Source: an uncultured Opitutia bacterium
GTDB taxonomy: Bacteria > Verrucomicrobiota > Verrucomicrobiae > Opitutales > MB11C04
Length of the DNA stretch: 8,022 bases
Assembly (NCBI GenBank): GCA_913048545.1
Contig: CAJWWH010000077.1
Location: 1 to 8,022 of the forward strand
Direction of reading: 5' to 3'
Shown here: positions 1-6,670 of the stretch, piece after piece
How the letters are laid out: the number at the start of each line of letters is the position of its first letter
Numbering within the stretch: the first letter of the stretch is position 1
The notes under the pieces: model-generated
Database searches by the model: none
Told to the model about the DNA's origin: nothing
What the model saw: only the letters and a program-made list of their open reading frames with translations
Made by a program: the position numbers and the translations under genes

Positions 1-1604
1 CCCAACATGCGAACAAGCGAAGCATGGCTGCGCTCAGGAGGCAGGTCCTCAAGCTTGGACACCGCGGCGGTGCGTACCACGGACTCATTGGAGTCCAGAT
101 TGCGGCGTGCTTCATCAAAGGAGGCGTCACTGAGAAACCGCCGTAGGGCGAGCATGGCTCCGGCCCGGGTAAAAGCGGGGGATTCCGAATCACGACAGGT
201 TGCCAGGAGAAGTTTTTCCGCTTCCGGTTTTCCGGTACGAAACGCATGAAAAGCCTCCGGGTGACGGACCTCTTTGGGCCGGTCGGGCCCCTTGAAACGG
301 TCCACTGCATCGGCAGCCCACTGGGCGTCCTGATCTGTATGACAGAGGTTGCAGGCATTGGGGGATCCGTGTTTCACGGAAAGATCGGGACGGGGGATTC
401 GTATACTGTGGTCCCGGCGATCGTCAATGCCCATATAAGTCTTTTCCGGCATATGGCACTCCACACACTGTGCCCCCTTGGTTCCGGATTGATGAAAATG
501 GTGGGCGGGGGTGTCAAAACCGGTGGGGTTTTTCTCATTGGGCACATGGCAACGGGTGCAGAGTTGATTGGTGTAAGTGTGCAATTTCACGGTGTGCGGA
601 TCGTGGCAGTCGACACATTTGACCCCCTGATGAAACATTTTACTCTGGATATAAGACCCGTAAACATAGACTTCGTCGTCAATTTGTCCGTCCACATGAT
701 AGGTGGGCACACTCATGTCGGGGGACCAGGGTTGGGTCACTTCGGGCAGAAAATGATCAAGGAATTGACTTCCCGCATGATGGCCCGGATGAACAAAACC
801 GCGACGGGCATGACACTTGGCACAGGACTCAATCTGGGCAACATTAGTGCTGTTCAAATCAGCCAAACCGAAATAAGAGTCTTTGCCCCACCCCGTTCCG
901 GCACGGGCAAATTCAACATGATTCTTTCCGGGACCGTGACAGGATTCACAGGCCACATTAATTTCTGAATAGGCAGTGGAAAAAACCTGGCGGGCATCGT
1001 CAAATTCCTTACGTAAATTAGTCGAATGACAATCCGCGCACATGTGATCCCAATTCTGCATGGAACGGGTCCAAAAAAGCGGGTCATCATGGGCAATTTT
1101 TTCATCGGGATAAAGGTGGTACCATTCTTTTTTCTCCACATCCCAGCAGGTGGGTAAAACCTGCATCCGGCCATCCGGGAACTTGACTAAAAATTGCTGA
1201 AGTGGTTCCCAACCAAAGGTGTATGAAATTTCGAAGGTTTCCATCTCTCCCTCCTGATTATTCGTTTCCACCATGTATTTCTCCCCGTCCATGAAGAATT
1301 TTGTGGTGATCCCGTAATGGACAAATTCAGTGTTATTGAAATCTGCCCGCACGGTCCCGGGACCGGGAATTTCCATGGCATGATAATGGTGGGATTCCTC
1401 CCACTTGGCGTGAGCCTCGGCATGGCATTCAGCGCAGGTCGCAGCCCCCACATATTCATCCAACCGGTTGTCTCCCAGCTCCTTACTTCTACTCTCATTG
1501 TTCACCCCGTCTTCCTCGTTTCCGCAGGAAAAAAGGAAAAAACATAAGGACAGGTAAGCACTCGCCGAGCCTATCAGAATCTTTCTCTTGGTGAACTTCG
1601 ACAT
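1..1604 (-). CDS. octaheme c-type cytochrome lipoprotein with C-terminal HEAT-like repeats (partial, 3' end beyond window)
   Basis: The reverse complement is open from ATG at 1604 to the window edge (534 codons, no stop). Residues 1-27 form a lipoprotein signal: basic start (KFTKRK), hydrophobic core and lipobox LFSC with acceptor Cys27. Eight CxxCH c-heme motifs follow: CAECH (57), CADCH (189), CESCH (219), CAKCH (261), CVDCH (330), CTRCH (349), CVECH (380) and CNLCH (418). The roughly 125-residue domain between hemes 1 and 2, including FGWEPLQQFLV and NWDHMCADCHST, matches what I recall of a multiheme cytochrome family common in planctomycetes and related to the cytochrome c554 fold. From about residue 460 the chain becomes helical and HEAT-like (SNESVVRTAAVSKLEDL). 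It should be an exported, membrane-anchored electron carrier or reductase; the substrate is unknown. It is transcribed divergently from the next gene. The start is set by the lipoprotein signal; an in-frame GTG 24 bases upstream is less likely. No Shine-Dalgarno is evident. Confidence 0.9.
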   Translation of the reverse strand, partial: MSKFTKRKILIGSASAYLSLCFFLFSCGNEEDGVNNESRSKELGDNRLDEYVGAATCAECHAEAHAKWEESHHYHAMEIPGPGTVRADFNNTEFVHYGITTKFFMDGEKYMVETNNQEGEMETFEISYTFGWEPLQQFLVKFPDGRMQVLPTCWDVEKKEWYHLYPDEKIAHDDPLFWTRSMQNWDHMCADCHSTNLRKEFDDARQVFSTAYSEINVACESCHGPGKNHVEFARAGTGWGKDSYFGLADLNSTNVAQIESCAKCHARRGFVHPGHHAGSQFLDHFLPEVTQPWSPDMSVPTYHVDGQIDDEVYVYGSYIQSKMFHQGVKCVDCHDPHTVKLHTYTNQLCTRCHVPNEKNPTGFDTPAHHFHQSGTKGAQCVECHMPEKTYMGIDDRRDHSIRIPRPDLSVKHGSPNACNLCHTDQDAQWAADAVDRFKGPDRPKEVRHPEAFHAFRTGKPEAEKLLLATCRDSESPAFTRAGAMLALRRFLSDASFDEARRNLDSNESVVRTAAVSKLEDLPPERSHASLVRML

Positions 1605-1723
1605 GGGACAGAAATAAATATCATGCACATCTTTCAAAATCTGGCAACGCCAACCAAGGTTTCGTCCCTTGACAAGCTACTTTCATTTTTTCACCTTTAT
1701 TTGATCCTCAATCCTGATTTCCT
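1605..1723. other. divergent intergenic region
   Basis: This 119-bp gap separates two divergently transcribed genes, so promoters for both should lie in it. On the plus strand a perfect TTGACA hexamer occurs at 1669-1674. On the minus strand TTGCCA (complement of 1641-1646) lies 18 bases from a poor TGATAT, which would leave a leader of only a few bases before the cytochrome start, so I do not call it. No strong inverted repeat or operator-like palindrome was seen. Confidence 0.6.
1669..1701 (+). promoter_or_regulatory. possible promoter for the GYF_2 membrane protein gene
   Basis: TTGACA at 1669-1674 is an exact sigma-70 -35 hexamer, about 50 bases before the ATG at 1724. The -10 side is unconvincing: TTTATT at 1696-1701 lies 21 bases downstream, longer than the usual 16-18, and closer windows match less well. 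The call rests on the -35 box and its position only. Confidence 0.3.
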
Positions 1724-2524
1724 ATGAGCATTTATATCAATATCAACCAGCAGCAGGAGGGTCCGTACTCACCGGACCAGATCAATAAAAAGCTTCAAAA
1801 CGGTCAAATCTCTCCTGAATCCCCTGCCTGGACGGAGGGAATGCCGAATTGGCAACCTCTTTCCACACCCGTGTTTGCTCAGATAGGAATCATCCTTTCG
1901 CCCCCTGAAACAAACAATTTGGGAAGTATCGAACAACAGTTCAATTCAGGTGTTGCCCAAGATCTGAGGAGGTTCTCGGTCATGAAAGCAATTGGAGACG
2001 CTTTTGCTTTTTTTATGGCCAACCCAGTCGGCTCGATGGCCTATCCAATTATTTCCTTTATTCTAAGCCCGACTGGGATTGGTTTTTTCCTCGTTCCGCT
2101 CACTGGCATTAACTTACTCGCCTGTGCAAAAAACTATCAAATGACCCAAAAAAAAATGGAATTGGGTGAGTTATTTGATTTTTCTGGAGCAGTTGAAAAA
2201 ATATTGGGCCCGATTGTTATCGGATTTATGATTGTAGTAGGTTTCGTATTTCTGATTGTACCGGGAGCAATCTTTTCACTCTGGTGGGCATTTACCCCCT
2301 GTGTGCAGGCGGACCAGCCTACTCTTTCCTTTACTGATTCGATGAAGGAATCGAGAATTGCGGCCAAGGGGAACTGGTTGAACATGTTACTGCTTTTCAT
2401 TTTGCTCGGATTTCTTCAAGTCCTCGGTGCTTTGTGCCTCGGAATTGGGTTACTCATTACAATTCCGGTGGCTCACCTCGCACTTTATTTCGCTTATATT
2501 CAGTGCAAAAAACGGACTGATTAG
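1724..2524 (+). CDS. GYF_2 (DUF4339) domain-containing integral membrane protein
   Basis: This 266-residue protein starts with a GYF_2-type domain at about residues 1-50: a short beta strand, the EGPYS turn, then AWTEGMPNWQPL with Trp36 and Trp43 in the expected places. In known families this domain is probably a peptide-binding adaptor on the cytoplasmic face. A linker of about 50 polar residues follows, then three hydrophobic blocks at about 104-134, 160-192 and 218-258, giving roughly four to six membrane passes. The spacing, with a GAIFSLWWAF motif and a SFTDSMKESRIAAKGNW loop before the last block, resembles bacterial DUF975/YciC-like membrane proteins, but I cannot assign a family with certainty. 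There is no N-terminal signal, so the GYF domain should be cytoplasmic. No clear Shine-Dalgarno precedes the ATG. The gene stands alone, divergent from the cytochrome and about 280 bp from the next gene. Function unknown. Confidence 0.88.
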   Translation: MSIYININQQQEGPYSPDQINKKLQNGQISPESPAWTEGMPNWQPLSTPVFAQIGIILSPPETNNLGSIEQQFNSGVAQDLRRFSVMKAIGDAFAFFMANPVGSMAYPIISFILSPTGIGFFLVPLTGINLLACAKNYQMTQKKMELGELFDFSGAVEKILGPIVIGFMIVVGFVFLIVPGAIFSLWWAFTPCVQADQPTLSFTDSMKESRIAAKGNWLNMLLLFILLGFLQVLGALCLGIGLLITIPVAHLALYFAYIQCKKRTD

Positions 2525-2805
2525 AAAATTGCCTAAATTATTTATACCGATTCCGGTTTAATTGAAGTATCAGCAAGAAAACTAAATAAATTCTGAGGAC
2601 GCTCAGTTTTGAAATTATTACATTGCTCGAGGTAATATTATTTAATCTTTTGTGAATCGATTTTCTTTGTCCAAAAAAGTACAATATAAGCAGATCTTTC
2701 TTAAAGAACTATGCTCGATTACATTCAGACACATTATATTTTAACCGGGAGGAAATAATAATTTTTCCTTGCAGAAGGCATTAGTTCGCTACAAATTAGT
2801 TTATT
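2525..2805. other. AT-rich intergenic region upstream of the DUF1549/DUF1501/PSCyt1 operon
   Basis: This 281-bp stretch is clearly AT-richer than its flanks (17 G/C in bases 2521-2580). It should contain the end of the upstream transcript and the operon promoter. No convincing rho-independent terminator was found: ATTAC/GTAAT around 2618-2637 gives only a stem of about 6 bp. TACAAT at 2680-2685 is a fair -10 candidate, but its -35 (TCGATT, 2657-2662) is weak. A strong SD-like GGGAGGAA at 2747-2754 lies 51 bases before the ATG, too far to serve it. A direct repeat ATTAGTT occurs at 2780-2786 and 2795-2801, just before the start. No supported gene. Confidence 0.6.
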
Positions 2806-5325
2806 ATGAAATTGGCATATTTTATCTCTTCAATATTAACCCTATTATGGTGCACGAGTTCCTATGGGGTGAACCGTGATTTCCACTCTAAAAATGGCCA
2901 AAAAATAAACGGGAATGTGGTCAAATATTTCGAAGATGGGGATGTCCTTCTCAAACGGTCTAAGGACATGCAACTTTTTCGTATCAGTCTGGACATTTTT
3001 ACTGAGGACGATCAGGCGTTTGTCAAAAACAATTTCCCGCCTAACCACGATGCTCTGCCCACCTTTAGTCGCCCCCTTTCTGATAGGGATCTTGCGATCA
3101 ATGCCCAGTTTATCGACCGGATTGTGGAAGCAAAATTGCGTTCTTACAACCAACGACCCAACAAGGAAATCTCCAACGAAACTTTTCTTCGTCGGGCTTA
3201 CCTCAAAATAATCGGACGTATTCCCACTTTGGATGAATCCCAAGAGTTTTTGGCCGAAAGGGATCGAACGGCACGAACAAAACTAATCGACAAATTACTT
3301 GCATCGGAAGGGTACAACCAGAACTGGTACATTTATTGGGCTGATATACTGAGGGCAAAAACGAGAGCGAACAATCAGGATTCAGACGGTTATCCCTTTG
3401 TTCGATTCATCAAAGAATCAATTGCGGTCAACAAACCCTATGACAAATGGGTAAATGAAATGCTTTCCTCCACCGGTCCGATGTGGGAAAGAGGAAATGG
3501 TGCAGTAGGATATTACTACCGAGACCAAGGCATGGGATTGGACAACATGGCCAACACAGTACGGGTTTTCCTTGGAACCAGTCTTGAGTGTGCCCAATGC
3601 CATGATCATCCATTTGATCGCTGGACTCAGAAACAATTTTATGAGATGGCCGCTTTTACCCATGGTGTGGGCAATGTGCGTAGAAAAGACGACGAATTGA
3701 GCAAACTCAACAAATTGGTTCGCTCCGCCCGCAGGGAAAATGCGGAGAATGGAAATAACATTCGTCGGGCATTTGAATATGTCACTGATATTCTTAATCC
3801 CGGATTAGACGACCCGGGAAAAGGATCAATATCCCTGCCCTATGATTATCAGTATGACAATGCCAAACCGGGTGAAAAATTAGAGGCAAAAACTATCTTC
3901 GGTCTTGTGGTGGAATTGGATGAGAATTTGGAGGAAAAAGGTTCTCGTTCCTCGTATGCCAGTTGGTTGGCATCGCCCGACAACCCTCGGTTTTCCACTG
4001 TGATCGCAAATCGTCTTTGGAAAACTGCCTTCGGCTACGGTCTAATCGAACCAGTCGACAACATGTATGACGACACCCTTCCAACCCATCCAAAGTTAAT
4101 GCTTCATTTAGAAAAGTTAATGGTTGCACTCGATTACGATATGAAAGAATTCCTCCGTATCATTTACAACACCAAGTCTTTCCAAAGGGAAGCACCTTCT
4201 CGGGAAATCGCTGCAAGAGATACAAAAGATGAGACGATGCCTCCAGAGGTCAAATGGGTTATTTCCGGCCCCAACCCAAACTATCCCAGACGCGGTGCTG
4301 CTCCTTACTTTTACCAGGGACCAGTTATGGAAAGAATGTCCGGTGAGCAAATTTGGGACTCTTTAGTGACTTTGAATTACCCTGATTTAGACACAAGAAT
4401 TAACAGTCGAACACCGGATGACCGATTTGACCGATATGTGAAGTATTCCGAAATGAGTGCCGAGGATATTTTCGACGAAGTAATGACCCGTTTAAAATCG
4501 AACAAAAAACCTGAAATGAACATGGCGACTAAATCGCCCCCGATCAACGAAAAGTGTCCAATCAAAACCACCCGAGACGTAAACCCCAACATCACTGCTA
4601 AAAATTCCAAGGGTGAAACAGTGGCATTTTGTTGCAATGGATGTAAAAACAAATTCATGGCCTCCCTCCCCGCTTCTGTTAAGAATGCACAGATTGCGAG
4701 TAAACAAATGGCCCCGTTGAATGAAATGTGTCCGATTAAAACTGATCGAAGAGCCGATCCTGACATCACTGCTAAAAACTCCAAAGGTGAAACAATAGCG
4801 TTTTGCTGTAATGGGTGTAAGAACAAGTTTGCCGCATCTCCCGAAGCCTCAGGCAGCAATATGATGATGGCGGGTATGGGAATGAACTCAGAATCCGCGA
4901 ATAACAACGAATCATATAATCGAAAAGGTACACCTACACGGGATGCAAAGTCACTGAGAGCTGCGGAAGTTGGCGACCCCGCTCCCCGTGGGCACATCAT
5001 ACTTCAGTTCGGAGGTTCGCCCCGTGATCAAATTCAAGTCTCTCACAAAGAAGCAGCCGTTAATCAAGTGCTGGCAATGATTAACGGATATGCCGAAACA
5101 TACTTGGTGAACAACAAAAAGTCAGTGACTATGAATAAAATTGCCGAGGAATCTTCCATGGAAGATAAGATCAATACCGCCTTCCTCGCAATCCTTCAGC
5201 GAAAGCCCAACACTCGTGAATTAACCGATTTCAAGGACATGATCAAAAAATTAAATGTGGATGATTATCATAAAGACATAGTTTGGGCTCTTCTAAACAG
5301 TCATGAATTCATGTTTGTTCAATAA
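2806..5325 (+). CDS. secreted SHD1-DUF1549-DUF1553 (PSCyt2/PSD1) protein with two inserted YHS/TRASH-like modules
   Basis: The 839-residue protein has a Sec signal at residues 1-21. An SHD1-like domain follows at about 24-76 (RDFHSKNGQ, then SLDIFTEDDQAF). DUF1549/PSCyt2 spans about 93-290 and contains the family's CAQCHDHPFDRW motif (Cys262, Cys265, His266), a potential c-heme or metal site. DUF1553/PSD1 starts near 382 (SYASWLASPDNPRFSTVIANR) and ends with PAPRGHIILQFGGSPRDQ and a C-terminal ALLNSHEFMF. Between these halves an extra segment of about 140 residues (about 575-715) carries two near-identical cysteine modules: CPI at 584 and 642, and FCCNGCKNKF at 608-617 and 666-675. They resemble YHS/TRASH metal-binding domains and are flanked by Met-rich stretches (570-576, 685-694). 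The DUF1501 gene starts 31 bases downstream. The families' biochemical role is unknown; an extracytoplasmic location is inferred. ATG 2806 is chosen because it leads directly into the signal peptide. Confidence 0.93.
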   Translation: MKLAYFISSILTLLWCTSSYGVNRDFHSKNGQKINGNVVKYFEDGDVLLKRSKDMQLFRISLDIFTEDDQAFVKNNFPPNHDALPTFSRPLSDRDLAINAQFIDRIVEAKLRSYNQRPNKEISNETFLRRAYLKIIGRIPTLDESQEFLAERDRTARTKLIDKLLASEGYNQNWYIYWADILRAKTRANNQDSDGYPFVRFIKESIAVNKPYDKWVNEMLSSTGPMWERGNGAVGYYYRDQGMGLDNMANTVRVFLGTSLECAQCHDHPFDRWTQKQFYEMAAFTHGVGNVRRKDDELSKLNKLVRSARRENAENGNNIRRAFEYVTDILNPGLDDPGKGSISLPYDYQYDNAKPGEKLEAKTIFGLVVELDENLEEKGSRSSYASWLASPDNPRFSTVIANRLWKTAFGYGLIEPVDNMYDDTLPTHPKLMLHLEKLMVALDYDMKEFLRIIYNTKSFQREAPSREIAARDTKDETMPPEVKWVISGPNPNYPRRGAAPYFYQGPVMERMSGEQIWDSLVTLNYPDLDTRINSRTPDDRFDRYVKYSEMSAEDIFDEVMTRLKSNKKPEMNMATKSPPINEKCPIKTTRDVNPNITAKNSKGETVAFCCNGCKNKFMASLPASVKNAQIASKQMAPLNEMCPIKTDRRADPDITAKNSKGETIAFCCNGCKNKFAASPEASGSNMMMAGMGMNSESANNNESYNRKGTPTRDAKSLRAAEVGDPAPRGHIILQFGGSPRDQIQVSHKEAAVNQVLAMINGYAETYLVNNKKSVTMNKIAEESSMEDKINTAFLAILQRKPNTRELTDFKDMIKKLNVDDYHKDIVWALLNSHEFMFVQ
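4543..4656 (+). repeat. YHS/TRASH-like module, copy 1 (coding repeat)
   Basis: Residues 580-617 of the DUF1549/DUF1553 protein. Cys584 (NEKCPIKT) and Cys609, Cys610 and Cys613 (FCCNGC) are the likely metal ligands, with closing Phe617. Copy 2 starts 174 bases downstream with no gaps between units. Confidence 0.8.
4717..4830 (+). repeat. YHS/TRASH-like module, copy 2 (coding repeat)
   Basis: Residues 638-675. Cys642, Cys667, Cys668 and Cys671 match copy 1. Across the 22 codons from ITAKNS to KNKF (4591-4656 against 4765-4830), 9 codons differ silently and only one changes the residue (Val to Ile). Confidence 0.8.
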
Positions 5326-5343
5326 CACTTAACTGTATATAAC

Positions 5344-5347
5344 GGAG
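5344..5347 (+). promoter_or_regulatory. ribosome binding site of the DUF1501 gene
   Basis: GGAG lies nine bases before ATG 5357, inside the 31-base gap after the DUF1553 stop. It is the clearest Shine-Dalgarno of the five starts in this window and supports both this start and cotranscription with independent re-initiation. Confidence 0.6.
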
Positions 5348-5356
5348 AATATCATA

Positions 5357-6655
5357 ATGAAATCAGACATCTTAAAATTAAACGAACTAAATAGAAGAGA
5401 ATTTATCACCAGTGCTGCGAAAGCGTGCCTGGGAGTCGGTCTTTTACCTATGGCTGGATCTTATATACACAACAGTGTCAGTGCTCTTGAACCCGGTGCC
5501 CGTCCAGCCACCGCAAGATATGTTATTTATCTGAACATGGGTGGTGCAATGTCTCATTTGGATACATTTGGTACAAACCCGGACGCACCGGATATCCAAG
5601 GACCCACCAAATCCATTCCTACAACTGCTGATGGTATTCTTATTTCCGAAAACCTTCCCGAAACAGCCAAACACATGCACAACGGTGCCCTGATTAAAAC
5701 CATGGTGACCAGTCAGGGTGCCCATGAGCAGGCCAGTTATTTGATGCATACCAGTTATCTCAAACGGGGAACCATCGCTCATCCCACTTTCGGAAGCTGG
5801 GTATCCAAACTTTCAGGTAGTATTAATTCCACCATTCCCTCCAATGTTCAAATTGGACAAAATCCTGCCGGTGCCGGATTTCTGGAGTCAAAATTCGGCC
5901 CTCTCCCTATCGGCAATCCTTCTGCCGGATTAGCGAATAGTAAAATAGCTGATTACCTTGACGAATCTCGTTTTGGTGGAAGATTGGCACTCGCACAAAA
6001 GATGAATGCCTCCTATCTTGATCAATACGACCAGAAGCAGGTCCGAGCCTACTCGGATCTTTACAAAGACGCGATCAAACTCATGAGAAGCGAGGATTTG
6101 AAAGCCTTCGATATTACCCAAGAACCCAAGCAAATGCATGATCTATATGGCGATTCGAATTTTGGCCAAGGTTGCCTGTTGGCTCGCAGGTTGATTGAAA
6201 ATCAGGTCCGTTATGTAGAAGTCAGCCGCGGTGGTTGGGACACACACGATAACAATTTCGAAGCGGTTGCTGAAAACTGTGTAGATCTTGACAAAGCATT
6301 GAGTGCTTTGCTCTTAGACTTGGAAATGCGCGGATTACTCAAGGAAACGATGGTCGTCCTGACATCTGAATTTGGTCGGACTCCAACCATTAACCCCAGG
6401 GATGGTAGAGATCACTGGCCCTATGGATTCACCACTTTTCTTGCCGGAGGTGGTGTCAAAGGAGGAACATCCTACGGAAAAATGGACAAAGTGGGAAGAA
6501 ATCCAGCAGAGGGTAAATTTATTGATCCAGCCTCTTTGAACGCAACCATTGCACACGCAATGGGACTCCCCTTGAACGATGTGCAATATTCACCTTCTGG
6601 TCGACCTTTCACAGTGGCACATGATGGGACTCCATTGTTTGATGTTTTGGCGTAG
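5357..6655 (+). CDS. DUF1501 family exported protein with twin-arginine signal
   Basis: This 432-residue protein begins with a Tat-type signal: Arg13-Arg14 in NRREFITSAAKACLG, then a hydrophobic stretch to about residue 43. The rest is a full-length DUF1501 domain of the alkaline-phosphatase/sulfatase-like superfamily: YLNMGGAMSHLDTF (58-71), GAHEQASY (121-128), GGWDTHDN (292-299), SEFGRTP (337-343) and GRDHWP (350-355). Asp, His and Glu residues in these blocks are the probable metal or active-site ligands. Such proteins are commonly encoded right after DUF1549/DUF1553 genes in planctomycetes and verrucomicrobia; their substrate is unknown, and many lack the catalytic nucleophile of true sulfatases. 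A Tat signal implies export in a folded state, often with cofactor. The gene sits 31 bases after the DUF1553 gene and 15 bases before the PSCyt1 gene, so it is very probably in an operon. Nothing looks truncated. Confidence 0.94.
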   Translation: MKSDILKLNELNRREFITSAAKACLGVGLLPMAGSYIHNSVSALEPGARPATARYVIYLNMGGAMSHLDTFGTNPDAPDIQGPTKSIPTTADGILISENLPETAKHMHNGALIKTMVTSQGAHEQASYLMHTSYLKRGTIAHPTFGSWVSKLSGSINSTIPSNVQIGQNPAGAGFLESKFGPLPIGNPSAGLANSKIADYLDESRFGGRLALAQKMNASYLDQYDQKQVRAYSDLYKDAIKLMRSEDLKAFDITQEPKQMHDLYGDSNFGQGCLLARRLIENQVRYVEVSRGGWDTHDNNFEAVAENCVDLDKALSALLLDLEMRGLLKETMVVLTSEFGRTPTINPRDGRDHWPYGFTTFLAGGGVKGGTSYGKMDKVGRNPAEGKFIDPASLNATIAHAMGLPLNDVQYSPSGRPFTVAHDGTPLFDVLA

Positions 6656-6670
6656 ATCGAAGTAATCATA

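Noticed and set aside
246..968. 240-codon plus-strand open frame
   Set aside because: It is antisense to the octaheme cytochrome. The minus strand here encodes seven regularly placed CxxCH motifs, while the plus-strand product has no recognisable features.
854..1498. Two minus-strand open frames (854-1174, 1187-1498)
   Set aside because: Both are in a different frame from the continuous cytochrome reading frame and give no recognisable protein. I also considered a frameshift in the cytochrome, but its frame is unbroken.
1621..1686. 21-residue minus-strand ORF with an AAAGG-like sequence upstream, in the divergent intergenic region
   Set aside because: It is too short, resembles nothing known, and overlaps the likely promoter region. 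Conservation data would be needed.
2610..2645. Weak inverted repeat as a terminator after the GYF_2 gene
   Set aside because: The stem is only about 6 bp with a 10-base loop and no GC-rich stem plus U-tract.
4543..4830. CRISPR array, mobile-element or assembly-duplication explanation for the repeats
   Set aside because: There are only two in-frame units, they are diverged at silent sites, and no transposase or terminal inverted repeats are present, so this is a protein-domain duplication.
4377..5000. 207-codon minus-strand open frame
   Set aside because: It is opposite the YHS-like insert of the DUF1553 protein. Its repeats are only the mirror of the coding duplication.
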